A DNA stretch of 64,000 nt from Tetracladium setigerum (GCA_031472005.1 PZJY01000004.1:1214556-1278555); one strand, 5' to 3'. Numbered from the stretch's first letter, positions 11,864-23,448 are shown. Program-made: numbers and translations. Notes: generated from the letters alone by a model not told the origin.

Positions 11864-14594
11864 ATGGCAAGGATTGTATATGACGGCGTGGGCAGCGGGG
11901 GAGATCTCTTTGAGGGACAGAAATTCCACATTCACCAAAGAGTACCGTTGCGCCTTGATATCATACAGAAAATTGAGGTATTTAATTTCTCTGCTACTAC
12001 TACGCGATCTACTCTGACCTTTCCCAGGCAAATGGAGGGATAATCGTTCCCCTCGAGAAAGGAGCCGACATTGTCATTGCTGATGCCGCGCGAAAAGACG
12101 CGCCCCCGGATTCAATCGACTGGAAGTACATAGTTAACTCTGTCAAAAAGGGGGAGTTACAGGAATTGGACGATTACCCGGCCAGTAGTAAAGCTCGAGC
12201 TGCACCAGCCGCCGCGGGGCACCTTCGTCAAGACCTGTACAGCGAAGTGGGCGGACGCCATTTACACATCAGGATGACACACTATTGATGGAATTCTGTG
12301 CGAGAAAAGAGAGAGAAGGTGGCTTGTTGAAGGGGAATAAGATTTTTATGGAACTCGAAGCGCAGGTAACTTTTGGCCCGACGACCTAACACAACGGCTG
12401 CTGATGCTTGTACAGAACGGTCGACACACATTTCAGTCTTGGAGAGATCGTTGGATCAAATACATTCAACACAATCCAAGACCTAACTTTGACGACGAGG
12501 AAGAAAATGAGAGAGGGGATAATGAGCAGGAAGAGCAGGAGGAGGAGGACGGACCAGCGTCTCAACGAAAAGTCAAACCACGTCCGAAATTGGTAAAAGT
12601 AGAACCAACGAAGTCTGTTCCAAAACCTTTGGCATCAAAGGCTCAGGTAAAAAAGCCTGTCACGGGACTTTCAAGGACAACAACGAGGCCACATTCAGCT
12701 ACCCCGGTTGCAACACGTGATACCAAACCTCGAAATAGCCCTGAGCATCGACCATACTTAGAAAAGTCTGAGCGGGGTAATAAGTTTACAGAAGAAGAGC
12801 GGCAAACTTTGATTGATAATTATGAGGGTATAATCAACTTGGACGATGATAAGATAATTGACGCTTGGATTGCTTGGTCGGTAGCGGTAAGTTCTCAAGA
12901 GTGTATTAACTAGCTGTCCTATGCTTATGCTGATCATCTTCGCGTAGTATCCAGCTCACACACCACAAGAATGGCGTAACTTCTTTAATAAAGAAGTGAG
13001 GGACAAGAACGAGCCTCAAAAACGAGCAAAACAAAATGTTCCGCCCGTGGACCCTTCTATTTCATCGCCAGAAAGTTTCGCGAGGATAAGTCGGAGCAAA
13101 GCTAAGGTAAAAAAGCAACTCGACAAAACTTCACCACCAACTTTGTCGAAAACAGACAAGGGTAAAGGGAAGGCTAGAGAGGAGATTGACAGAGCTCTAT
13201 CACAACCTATCCGAGAAGTCGAGGACTCACAACCCTCAAATCGCACCAATTCATCGTCAAACTACACCAATGGCGAAACCATGGGCACGGACGAACAAAC
13301 TTTCAATACAAATCTGCTCAATATGGCACAGTATTGGCTGCCTAACGAGTTTGAAAAGGGAATCAACCTTCAACCAGAAATATGCGATGTTCCTGTGTCA
13401 CTGTTTGAAATATGGGGAGCAGCTTTTGCTGATGGTGGGCCCACCGAGATAGGAAGACTGAATCAATGGCCAGAGCTAGCCAAGAAATTAGGCTTCGAGG
13501 AATCATTGTGGGAAGAAGCTGGGTGGCGCCTCAAAGAGATTTGCAACACTCTTCTGCTGGCCTTTGAGGAGAGTTTAGAGTCTTTCAGAGACATCTCAGA
13601 GTCGCAAGCAGATGATTTGCTAGAAGATCAGCTCCAGCAGACTGCACTGGAAGCCGCCCAGCGTTCCCCCTCCCCTGACAATGGCAAGAAATCTGACGAA
13701 GAACTGGGCGACGAGGAAGAAGATGATGACGATGATCTCGATCCATCTCAATCCTTGCCATTTGTGAGGCTTGGGACGAAACGACCCAGCCCTAACACCA
13801 CCACACCGGCAAGCAAACGACAAAAGATTGACAAAGGTAAAGGAAGGGTTTCTGAAATTCCTTCCACTCCCGAAATTGTTTTCAATGGCCACAAAAAACA
13901 CTCACCCCCGAGGTCATCGCCTCTTAAGAACCAGCCTCTCGTCCAAGACTATTTCTCGGAAGAAGATGAACCTTCGTTGTTCATTTCAGAGCAAAAGTCA
14001 CCTTCTCGCGCAAAACCTGCTACCAAACCTCCAGTAACCGACCCATATACCCAAGATTTCCGTTTCCAGGATTCAGTACCAAGGGACGACGAAGAGGAGG
14101 ATCAGTCCGAGGAAGAACAACACATCCAAAACTCGCCCACTCCCGCGCAAACCAATAAACTCACAATCAACAGCGCCAAGAACAGCAGTCTCAGCACCGC
14201 CAACGCAACGCGCAATAGCGAACCCTCCCCAACCCTCCCATCAACACAATCCCAAACTGTCTCCCAAAAACAACAAAGTCTCGAAGAATACACTGAATAT
14301 GCTGAATCTCTCGGCTACGACCACAACCATGTTGGACTGGCATTGGCGTCAACCAGCCTGGAGATAGGTCCGCTCACAATGCGAGTTATGCAGTCACTGA
14401 AAGAGGGGAAGGGCATTCCGAAGAATGAGGAGGGTGTCTGGACGGCAAAGGATGATAAGGCTTTGAGGGATTATAAGGCAGATAAGGAGGGGAATAAGAG
14501 GAAGTATGCGAAGCTGTTGTCGAAGCATGGGCTGGAGTCTATGAAGAAGAGGGTGATGCATTTCAAGGCGATGGAGAGTGATAGTGATGATTGA
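11864..14594 (+). CDS. RAP1: Rap1-type telomere-binding protein (one frameshift)
   Basis: Four exons (11864-11977, 12028-12365, 12416-12886, 12948-14594) encode about 856 residues. The order of domains matches Rap1: an N-terminal BRCT-like region (FHIHQRVPLRLDIIQKIE, ADIVIADAARKDAP, WKYIVNSVKKGEL), a Myb/SANT domain (TPFTHQDDTLLMEF, FQSWRDRWIKYI), a second Myb-like segment (TEEERQTLIDNYEGIINLDD, HTPQEWRNFFNKEV), a long acidic disordered middle with DEEEDDDDDLD-type runs, and a C-terminal Rap1 domain (LGYDHNHVGLALASTS, GVWTAKDDKALRDY). Rap1 acts in shelterin-type telomere complexes. One base is missing in the A run at 12190-12192; adding one A joins the BRCT and Myb frames. No other interruption is seen, so this is probably sequence error. 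Confidence 0.85.
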
Positions 14595-15376
14595 GTGGTG
14601 GTAGTGGTGCTGGTGTAGGGCTTTTGACAAGTGTGAGGCTTCTTGCACGACATTTCCTTTGGCGGGAGGAGTTAAGGGGGGAGTTTATACCCAAATCTTT
14701 TAGTATGCAATCGAATTTACAATATCATTATAATAACATGGTCTAAAGAAACTGGGTCATATGTCTCTCTGATCATTCTGTTTCCTCGATCTCCTCGCCT
14801 CCAGCTCATGTCGCCCTCCTGGCTGGGCTGCATTCCTGACAAGTTCGTTCGTCCCTCCAAGCTTCAACCGCACTAAGACGTTCATTACAACTCTAGGTAG
14901 TCGGTACTCAGAGGATTAGTAGAAAGACGATGTGCAACAAAAAGATGACAATTGAAGCCAGACAGATGATTTCAACATCTCGACAGAAGACTTGTCGAAT
15001 TAAGATGTGCAACAAAAATAGGCAATAATTTACCTAACCAGGACAGAAGAGACAGAAGGTTTATCGTGATGCGATATGCAACAAAAGAGAGCGTCTGTAA
15101 GGTGAAGATTAGAGCCGGGCGAAAAAGTGCTCGAACTTCAATCAAGAATAGAATAGGAAGGAGAGGTCTCAACCCTAGGAACAATACCTCTTAAACAGAA
15201 TGCAATTCAAATAAAGATGAAATGCCCATACCTGGGGATGTGACTACTTTTTTTTGTCTTTCTTCAATTTGTTCATTCTGTTGTCCTGAAATACAAGTGT
15301 CACTTCCAAAGAACTCAACGATATCTACCTATCGAGGTATGTACCTATGGACCGTATTTGACGTACACAAAAAATC
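14595..15376. other. Intergenic between RAP1 and the flavoprotein gene 3' ends
   Basis: Convergent 3' regions with no gene supported. It contains the degenerate repeat listed separately at 14929-15090. Confidence 0.5.
14929..15090. repeat. Degenerate 69-75-nt repeat with a TGCAACAAAA core
   Basis: The core A(T/A)GTGCAACAAAA or a one-base variant occurs three times, with cores starting near 14931, 15006 and 15075, and with related CAGACAGA/GACAGAAGA sequence between them. A fourth copy of the core lies at about 23404-23417. Its origin is unknown. Confidence 0.5.
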
Positions 15377-17197
15377 CTACAAAGCCTTCACCCTAGTCCA
15401 CTCACTAACCTGCACACCAAGATTCAGACCGTTCCTCGCCCACCACTTCTTAACCTCATACGCACTCCCCTCACTTCCCACACTATCCTCCAAAGCCTCC
15501 TCCACATCACAAGTCTTGTACTCCACTTTGCCCGCACCACTCCTAGCAAAGGTCTTCCACCACTCCAAAACCTCCACATGTCCATTCTTCGTCGGCTCGA
15601 TCAGAACTTTATTATCAAATGCCATCTTCGCGCCCTTGAGTTCAAGCCAGGTATCAAGAACGGCGACGTGGCCGTGTGCAGAAGCAAATTTAGCGACAGA
15701 TTCGGAGTGGGATAAGGGGATGGAGGAAGCGTCCCACCAACGGAGAACGTGTGGTTGATTGTTTTGCGCGGCTGCGAGGAGGGCTTTGCCGGGTTTGAGG
15801 CGGAGCGCTGGGAGGTCTGTTGGGTTTTGGTTTGTGGAGGCTTGTTTCCACCATTCGAGAACTGCAATGTGACCTTTTGATGAGGCTTGTTCGAGTGCTG
15901 CTTCGGTGTATTTTAATGGAAGGCCGGAGCGGCGCCACCAGTCTAGGATGTGGATGAAGCCGGATTTGGAGGCACCGTCGATGGCTTCGGGACTGTAGTC
16001 TTTGGAGAGGAAGGTGGGGGACGTGCACCACCACTCGAGGATTTCGATGCGGCCGTAGACGGCGGAGGCTTTGGTTGGAAGGAGTTTTTGACCGAAGGAG
16101 GCCCAGAAGATGTCTTTGAGGTTCGTTTCGATGTAGGTGAGAAGGTCGGTCAGACAGAATTTGATGATGAGTTTAACGCACAGGCTGGAAAGGTATAACA
16201 TGTCCTCGGGTGCTGTTTTTAGCTTGGTGATGATCTTTGCTGTATTGGAGGTGAGAATCGTCCATTCTAGAGATCTCATGTAGATTGAGAGTTCATCCAT
16301 TGCCTCGTTTGGTTTTGGTTGCCATGCTCGAGGCGTGGGAATGTTGGCGTATACGTTTAGTGCTTTTGAAACCTCCCAATCTCCAACGTGTTGAAATATC
16401 AACGTCCAAATCTCTGGCGGTAGCAGGGCGTCTGTCTTCATGTTGTATCGTGCGAATGCTGTGGCTCCCGAGGCGATATCCACATCATGTCCAATCGTCA
16501 TGAGTTCGGCCTGGTTCTTAATAACATCTACCAGCTCATTAAAACCATTCCATCCCACGAAACATTTCCCGGGTCCCTTGTCGTCGTAATGCCATAGTAT
16601 CGGCTGCATAACCCGCACCCACTTCCACTTCCTCCTAACTTTGCTCAATTGTTTCTTCGTCATTGGATTGTCCCACATTGACGTTGTCATTCCCGGAACC
16701 AGAAATATCTTTTTTGATACATCCCATCCACGTAAGATCTCCAGCACGAAGCAATCTGTGATCCCATGCAACATCTTCGCAAATGTATCCGCATCGATAG
16801 GAGCCAGCACCATTATATCTGCCCAAGCACACAGCTCATACGCCTGCTCCCTGAAGTATTCGATTTGCGAATGTTCGATTCCCTTCTGCGCTGCGTCTGC
16901 ATCATCGCTGACCTTGAACCTCTTGTTCTGCAATGCCAAAGTTTCGTGGGACAGGCGGTGGGCAGGCCATGATTCCTCATCTACAATAGCTCTTGTTTCG
17001 ATCTTTGGATTCTTCGACAGCCGCACAACGAGGGCGAGTGCTTGTGCGACATCTTTAGGTCCATTAGCAACCACAAGCACTCGTAGCTTGGGGGATTCGT
17101 TCGACGGTCTCATGTCTGAGATGCTGGCGGAAGAAGGGTGTTTCGAGAGGACGCTGTCCTTAAAGCGTGCGCGTAGGGCGCCTTTAAACTCTGCCAT
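15377..17197 (-). CDS. Flavoprotein (HFCD-fold) - F-box - repeat fusion protein
   Basis: A single intact 606-residue frame. Residues about 38-215 resemble the HFCD flavoprotein family (phosphopantothenoylcysteine decarboxylase/Hal3-like): VLVVANG, WADIMVLAPIDADTFAKM in place of the PANT motif, and VPGMTTSMWDNP in place of PxMNxxMW. The usual catalytic His before WAD and the Asn of PANT are not present, so decarboxylase activity is doubtful. Residues about 257-292 fit an F-box (LLPPEIWTLIFQHV). Residues about 380-600 carry repeats with a (V/I)LEWW core (EILEWW, HILDWW, AVLEWW, HVLRWW, EVLEWW) about 30-35 residues apart, alternating with ASxxGH segments as in ankyrin-like repeats. An SCF-type adaptor role is inferred from the F-box only; bound flavin and substrate are unknown. 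Confidence 0.75.
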   Translation of the reverse strand: MAEFKGALRARFKDSVLSKHPSSASISDMRPSNESPKLRVLVVANGPKDVAQALALVVRLSKNPKIETRAIVDEESWPAHRLSHETLALQNKRFKVSDDADAAQKGIEHSQIEYFREQAYELCAWADIMVLAPIDADTFAKMLHGITDCFVLEILRGWDVSKKIFLVPGMTTSMWDNPMTKKQLSKVRRKWKWVRVMQPILWHYDDKGPGKCFVGWNGFNELVDVIKNQAELMTIGHDVDIASGATAFARYNMKTDALLPPEIWTLIFQHVGDWEVSKALNVYANIPTPRAWQPKPNEAMDELSIYMRSLEWTILTSNTAKIITKLKTAPEDMLYLSSLCVKLIIKFCLTDLLTYIETNLKDIFWASFGQKLLPTKASAVYGRIEILEWWCTSPTFLSKDYSPEAIDGASKSGFIHILDWWRRSGLPLKYTEAALEQASSKGHIAVLEWWKQASTNQNPTDLPALRLKPGKALLAAAQNNQPHVLRWWDASSIPLSHSESVAKFASAHGHVAVLDTWLELKGAKMAFDNKVLIEPTKNGHVEVLEWWKTFARSGAGKVEYKTCDVEEALEDSVGSEGSAYEVKKWWARNGLNLGVQVSEWTRVKAL

Positions 17198-17718
17198 CTT
17201 TGAAAGAAAGCTCCGTGGTTATCTGTCGTTGGTTGCGGGGAGACTGTGGTATGATGTGTCGAACGAACAATGGCGGTGTCAGATGTTGGCGAATTGCCGT
17301 CAAGCAAGTCGGGCAAGTTCCATGCCCGCCTTTATGCAACTATTGTGATGATTCGTAGATGCTTAGAGTTTGCGTGTGAATGTCAGTATTACACTGCTTG
17401 GCCGACTAGTATTTTTCCGTCGGGGCAACTTGTTGAAATGGGAGGATTTTGAGTTCGATTCCGAGGAAAGTGATTTTGTGAATTCGAAATGCCATGAGTT
17501 TGTCGAGGTCGAGTCCTCGGTGGTCATCCTTGACGGGCAGCGGCAACAACGCCACTGGCGCGGCAGCGATTGGAAATGCGCTTGGCGTCGGCAAGCAAAC
17601 ATTGAGATACCTAAAAGTGACCTCCCTCTTCTTTTAAGACATCTCCACCTCTCCCTGTATCTTGACATCACAAAATAACAACCACCACACACAATTCTTC
17701 ATTACACCAACCTGTACA
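17198..17718. promoter_or_regulatory. Divergent promoter region
   Basis: About 520 bases between the flavoprotein/F-box gene and the RIB2-type deaminase, both transcribed outward. No specific site can be assigned. Confidence 0.45.
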
Positions 17719-18260
17719 ATGACCAATTCAGCACCCGCCAATGCATCGGCGTCATCGGAAAGTGAGATTCATATGTCATACATGCTCCAGGCCCTTTCTC
17801 TCGCCAAACAATCACCTCCCAAACCCACAAACTATTGCGTTGGAGCTCTTCTTGTCTCGTCATCTACCTCCACCGTCCTCTCGACCGGTTATACTCTTGA
17901 ATGCCAAGGCAACACACACGCCGAGCAATCATGTTTCATCAAGCTCGCCCAAAAACTTAATCTTACAGAAGAAAAAATTGGGGATATACTACCGAAGACA
18001 CAGTTCTTTATACCACTATGGAACCTTGCGTGAAGAGATTGAGTGGGAATAAGAGCTGTACGGAAAGGATACTCGCGTTGGCCCCGAAGATCAAGACGGT
18101 TTATGTTGGTGTCAAGGAGCCAGAGACGTTTGTGGGCCAGAATGAGGGCAGGACCTTGCTCGAACAAGCCGGAGTGAAGGTTGTGCTAGTGGAGGGCTTG
18201 GAAAAAGAGATCTTGGAGGTTGCGACTTCGGGACATGCGAAACATGTTGCTGGCTCTTGA
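17719..18260 (+). CDS. RIB2-type DRAP deaminase domain protein (one frameshift)
   Basis: A cytidine-deaminase-fold protein of about 180 residues. The zinc site is visible as HAEQSCF (His and catalytic Glu) and PCVKRLSGNKSC (two Cys). The spacing and the surrounding TNYCVGALLV, STGYTLECQGNTHAEQ, YTTMEPC, VKEPETFV and EQAGVKVVLVEGLEKEIL match the deaminase domain of fungal RIB2, which deaminates the pyrimidine intermediate of riboflavin synthesis; the pseudouridine-synthase part of yeast Rib2 is absent. The ATG at 17719 is preferred to an in-frame upstream one because the family starts here. Frame is lost near 17997; one extra base (AAGGACA instead of AAGACA) restores it. A role in riboflavin synthesis is inferred from motif similarity; another nucleoside deaminase is possible. 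Confidence 0.75.
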
Positions 18261-19682
18261 TTATGGTTATATGAGGTTTACCAGCTGTGGGATCTCGCCT
18301 GATTCTAATGCCTAAAAAGCAGCCTTTGGCCGTATGGGAGAAGAGACCCTTGGGATACTTTTCGGAGGCTTACAGACCACCCTACTCAGCATGTTTCGTT
18401 GTGGACGGTCTCTTGTCACTTCAAACGCTTTCTACGATATACCAACCAGATAAATGTTGTGAAAGCGTCGACGCGAAAAAATCTGCGATTCTAATTTTCG
18501 CAGTTGAGATTGAGAAGGGTATTGATAATATTCGGCAAAGTCCTCTCAGATGGGATTTCTTTTGTTTGTGCAAGGACCAAACACATAGCATGATCTCAAG
18601 ATATGCCACACTTCGAGGCGTACATGTGGATAGTTGATGGGGGAGTTATTTAAAACGTCAACTGGACGAGCCCCAAAACTGCAAAAGTTGGCATTCAATC
18701 ATGTTCTTTCTATCACAAAGTACCGAATCAACAAAATCTGTCGTCGGACTATCAAACTACCTGCGAATACTCAATTACTCATCCGCATCGCTCGCCTCGT
18801 AGAACGACTCCTTCAATAGCTTCAGCCATGGAAGCACTTGTTGCAAGGCGACCTCTTTAGCTTTGCAAGACACCGAGTACAGCACTTGAAAATCCTTTGC
18901 TGAAAAGAAAAGAGATACTGTAAGTAACGCGCTGTGATCAGTATCTTGTCACTCCGCCAGCAGCTTGCTTTACCAAAGAAAGTCATCATTTCATCAAGGC
19001 AATTTATTTACAAGTCTCTGGACGGCTTTAATCTGTTATTTTGGACGTGTATTAGATGGATTTGAACTTGTTTTAACTCCCAGTTAGTACATGTAGAGTT
19101 GAGGTGTTGGTTCATTGGTTTGTATTGTGAAGGGTATTTGAGTGAGTCTGTTTGCAGATTATTGTTCTTCTTTTTAAATTTTAATACCTACTCATTAACT
19201 TGGGCATAGACAATGCTTATTTATTTCCCTATGGCCAATTTGATGCCGATTTTGTACTTGATAGTATGCTTCTGAAAATCCACAAGAAAAGTATACAACT
19301 TGATGACTCTAAACAACATGTGATGAGATTCTCTGAATGAAGAGTGCATAAAGTGCTTCGATTATGAGACTTTTGAAGTGTTCAGCTTTCTTTTAATTTC
19401 CTTCTTTCATCTGCCTTTTGTTCGGCTCCGTTTCTTCCGACTTCAAATATATCTTGTTCGGGTTCAGAAGAAGGTCATCACTTTCACCCCGCCAAACTTG
19501 GCATTTGACTCACCGCCCTCCAATCCGTCGCGACTATGAGGTACCCCGCGGCAGAAAATGACCCTAAATATCCCGCCGACCTCAAATTTTATCTCCCCAT
19601 CACAACCACATACAGATTCCGACACTTTCTTTCAACAACGACCACCACCTTGATTGACCAGTTGAACCTGAAAATCACAAAC
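18261..19682. other. Intergenic, 1.4 kb
   Basis: No gene supported. The 116-residue frame at 18287-18637 has no domain and overlaps the 3' region of the deaminase. The last 200 bases are the ADE13 promoter. Confidence 0.45.
19506..19512 (+). promoter_or_regulatory. TGACTCA element upstream of ADE13
   Basis: TGACTCA lies 171 bases before the ADE13 start codon. TGACTC is the binding site of Bas1 at yeast purine genes, including ADE13, and TGACTCA is the Gcn4/CPC1 site. Use of this copy is inferred from sequence and position only. Confidence 0.5.
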
Positions 19683-21532
19683 ATGTCTGGCAACGACACC
19701 TACCAAACTCCTCTGGCTTCGCGCTATGCAAGTAAATATTTCCCCCCACCTTGTCACAACATCCAATTCCACCCCTCGTGGGCCGATCTAGCTCTGGGCT
19801 AACTTTATTTTCTTTGAACAGGCTCGGAGATGAAGACAATCTTCTCGGCTCGCACTCGTTCTTCCACATGGAGACAACTCTGGCTTTGGCTCGCCGAGTC
19901 CCAGAAGGAATTGGGTTTGGACATCACTGAGGAGGCTTTGACCCAGATGAAGGCCCACCTTGTGATGACAGACGAGGACTTCAAGGTCGCTGCTGAGGAA
20001 GAACGCATTCGCCGACACGATGTCATGGGTATGTGATGGGTCTGTGAATCAATTGAGCATTTTACTAACGAGTGCAGCTCACGTTCACGCTTTTGGACAA
20101 GTCGCCCCCGCAGCTGCTGGTATTATCCACTGGGGTGCTACCAGTTGCTATGTCACTGACAATGCCGATCTCATCTTCCTCCGTGATGGTAAGTTACTAA
20201 TCTCTCTAATTTTACCGGCTCTTTGCAGATTGAGATGTTCGCCTGCATCTACTAGCTTGCTACTTCATTATCTCCCCTCAAATTGGATCCCTCAAATTGG
20301 AATGTCACCTGCTAACGAAGCAATCACTTAGCTCTCGACCTCATCCTCCCCAAACTTGCTACAATCTGTGACAAGCTCTCTGCTTTCGCTGTTGAGTACA
20401 AGGACATGCCAACCCTTGGATATACTCACTACCAACCAGCACAATTGATCACTGTTGGTCGCCGAACCGCTCAATGGGTACAAGATCTCGTCATGGACTT
20501 GACTGATATCAGCCGAGTTCGTGATGATCTCCTCTACCGTGGTGCTCAAGGCACAACTGGTACCCAGGGTAAGCACAGAGAAATTCTATTCCTCGGTTAT
20601 CAAACTTTACTAACGTCTTCTTAGCCTCCTTCATGGAGATCTTCCACGGCGATGGTGAGAAGATCGATAAGTTGAACACCCTTCTTTGCGAAAAGGCTGG
20701 CTTCCCAAAGTGCTACGACATCAGCACTCAGACATACTCAAGAAAGGTTGACCTCCGAGTTGCCAATGCCCTCTCCGCTTTGGGTGCTACCGTCCAACGC
20801 ATTACTGGTGACATCCGCCATCTCGCTTCCGCCAAGGAGATGGAGGAGCCATTCGAGAAGAACCAGATCGGATCCTCTGCCATGGCCTATAAGAGAAACC
20901 CCATGCGCTGTGAGAGAATTGCTGGTCTCGGTCGACACCTTGCCAATCTCAACAAGGATGCATCCGACACCTACGCTGCTCAATGGTTCGAGCGAACTCT
21001 CGATGATTCGTAAGTTGTTCTCTTCTTTCTAGTACAGTAATAAGTGAAATTACTAATCGAATCCAGCGCCATCCGCCGAATCTACATTCCAGAGATGTTC
21101 CTCTCCGCTGATGCAATCTGTATGACCCTCGACAACGTCGTCTCCGGCCTCGTCGTCTACCCCGCTCGTATCCACTCCCGTCTCATGGAGGAGCTCCCAT
21201 TCATGGCCACTGAGAACATCATCATGAAGATGGTTGCTCTCGGCAAGTCTCGTCAAGACGCACACGAGGAGATCCGAGTCTTGAGTCATCAGTCTTCTGA
21301 CGTTGTCAAGAAGGAGGGTGGAAAGAACGATCTCATCGAGCGTATCAAGAAGACCCCATTCTTTGAGCCTGTTCGTGATGAGATTGACGGTATGCTTGAC
21401 CCAAAGAACTTCATCGGCCGTTGCCCCGAGCAAGTCGAGAAGTACTGCGGAAAGGGTGGTGAGGTGTACAAGATTCTTGAGCCATACCGCAAGGCTATTG
21501 AAAGCAGCAAGGTGGTTGAGCTCAACGTCTAA
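19683..21532 (+). CDS. ADE13: Adenylosuccinate lyase
   Basis: Six exons (19683-19731, 19822-20028, 20078-20188, 20332-20568, 20625-21009, 21067-21532) give 484 residues, the family's normal length. The enzyme makes two fumarate-releasing cleavages in purine synthesis: SAICAR to AICAR and adenylosuccinate to AMP. The fumarate-lyase signature is intact (IGSSAMAYKRNPMRCE), as are the N-terminal active-site segments (TPLASRYAS, HDVMAHVHAFG, HWGATSCYVTDNADL), LGYTHYQPAQ with its catalytic His, and the closing YCGKGGEVYKILEPYR. All five introns have GT-AG borders and every exon joins in frame, with no missing bases. The tetrameric cytosolic enzyme is expected. A TGACTCA site lies upstream. Confidence 0.96.
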
Positions 21533-22152
21533 TCCTGGAACTGCTCGGGCAAAATATAATCATCCTGGTATTTGGAGCTTCCTGGGCCAATCTGTCTCAT
21601 GAGCGAAAATAATATATCGTCTTGGAATCATCCCTCTGGGTAGCAATGCAGGACAGCATCTGATGGAGTTTAAGGCGTTTTTCTTTTTCGTGTCATGGTG
21701 GCCGAATCTTTAAAAGCATGCACTTACGCAATTGATGACTTGATGAGTGGAAAGAGTATATTAAATCGAATGAACATTCAAACCTGAACGTATAACTGCC
21801 CCTTTCCACAAGTGATTTTACTCAAGAAGCTGTTGTGATATATCCTCAATTCTGGCAAAGTCCTCCTGCCCAAGATTTTTATTTACAGGAGAAAAGAAAG
21901 CGCCAAGCCCTCCCTTCACCCACACAATCCACAAAATTGTTCTGTCTGACTCCTCCGACATCCACAATGAATCGATCTCTCTCCCCTTTTTTTCACTGCA
22001 AAAGAGTCATAAATTTTTCGTCACCCACCCACCCACTCACCAAACCCATCTTTCATCATTCATACCTACCTATATCCACCTTATCACTCATATAGTCCAA
22101 AATAGGTTCGTCTCCATACATCAAATCCCAAAAGGGATAAGAACCCAACATC
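21533..22152. other. Intergenic, ADE13 3' region and tRNA upstream
   Basis: No gene supported. The region just before the tRNA is rich in CCACCC/ACCCA runs. Confidence 0.5.
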
Positions 22153-22275
22153 GGACAGATGGCCGAGTGGTTATGGCGCGTGACTCAAGCAACAAGCAAT
22201 TCTTGCTTAGATGGTTGTAAATCATCTAGTATTCTCGTAGGGAAACCTGCAGGGGTTCGAATCCCCTTCTGTTCA
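22153..22275 (+). tRNA. tRNA-Leu (CAA), intron-containing
   Basis: A seven-base acceptor stem (GGACAGA with TCTGTTC, one G-T pair) encloses a D-arm (TGGCCGAGTGG), a long variable arm (GTAGG-GAAA-CCTGC) typical of class II tRNAs and a T-arm (AGGGG-TTCGAAT-CCCCT); A22275 is the discriminator. The anticodon loop reads CTCAAG before an intron of about 30 nt that contains CTTG able to pair with the anticodon, as usual for tRNA-Leu(CAA) precursors. The anticodon stem is weak (one mismatch, one G-T) in my fold, so the intron borders are approximate. T runs just downstream (from 22278) fit Pol III termination. Confidence 0.75.
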
Positions 22276-23448
22276 ATTTATTTTTTGGCTTTTTTTTGTC
22301 ACTTTTTCTACTATTTGGAGTTTTGGGGAGGATCGTGCCTTGGACAATTGGATTGGAGGGGAAGCATGTTTTTTTGTTCAGGGGTCTCTGTCTGCATGGA
22401 GGGGTATTTTCTGGCGCGATCTGGTGGGGTGGAAGAGTTGGAACTTTTGGAACTTTCTTGGTAGGGTGGGATTATTCTGATGTTTGATTTTTCATTTGCG
22501 TTTGTATCTGGATGGAAGGTGTTGACGCGTTTGTGGCCAAGGAGTGACGACCTTCTAGAACTGCAAAAAGCAAAAGCCAGTGCTGAGTACAGCGTTTGAG
22601 ACGAAGATTAAGTGAGATGCTTTGTGTTGAATATGGAAGACTTATTTTCTTCTCATATATTCCATGTAATAAAGTCTGAAGTTTTATTATATCGCCTGCA
22701 ATATAGAATGACTCCAAGTACTATCAAATTTCAAAGCAGTATTTTTTTTGTGTCCAGTGAGATGTCAACGTTGTTAATTTCCTACCAGCATATATATTCA
22801 CTTGTACAACTGTTGACTGGGTAATATTAAGTATGCACACTTGAACTAAGGGCTGTTGTGGAATTAACCGCTTTTTTTCTGAATGTTTCTGTGAAGCAAC
22901 GCTGGAGTAAAACGAGAGACAACGCAGTGCGCATGGCTTCTTGTGAGTCACTTCTATTGTTGGAAAAACTGGATTTCAGGAGGACGTTCAAAGTCATTAC
23001 AAGCCTAGAACAAAGCAAAGGTTCAAACTTGTGTTCGTTTCTTAAACTCGGAATATCGAGAATAGCGGGAGAAGTGGTATGCAAAATACAGATATCCTAT
23101 GAAGAGATGCATATGGGGATCGAGTCACATTGTCATATCATCAAAGCAAATAAAAGTGTCCGCAAATTCAGTTCTCATGTTGTAACTCTACACAAGTTTG
23201 ATGGTACTCATCGCTAGATTGCATTGCCCATGTAAATACACAAATGAATTGGCAAGCAAGATTCAAACGCCCGCTCAGGAAGTAGAACGTCTGTGGCAAA
23301 ATCATGACCGTGATCTTTAAACTTCCTTCTCCGTATTAATAGAAAATATCCTCATGCTGTAACTCAATAGGATTTCTCTTGCGCTCCACACTTCATTGGT
23401 GATGATGTGCAACAAAATCCCAAGAAGCACGAAAGAAACAAGTAGCAA
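22276..23448. other. Intergenic, 1.2 kb
   Basis: No gene supported. A 119-residue frame at 22858-23217 (plus) has no domain and is opposed by overlapping frames on the other strand. A copy of the TGCAACAAAA core lies at 23404-23417. Confidence 0.45.

Noticed and set aside
18287..18637. 116-residue plus-strand frame after the deaminase
   Set aside because: No recognisable content; lies in the likely 3' region of the preceding gene.
22190..22240. Reading the tRNA as tRNA-Tyr with a GTA anticodon
   Set aside because: A seven-base loop TTGTAAA with a five-base stem can be drawn, but it leaves the CTCAAG segment and the long class II variable arm unexplained; tRNA-Leu(CAA) with an intron fits better.
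22858..23217. 119-residue plus-strand frame
   Set aside because: No domain, no splice pattern, and overlapping minus-strand frames of similar length; not supportable.
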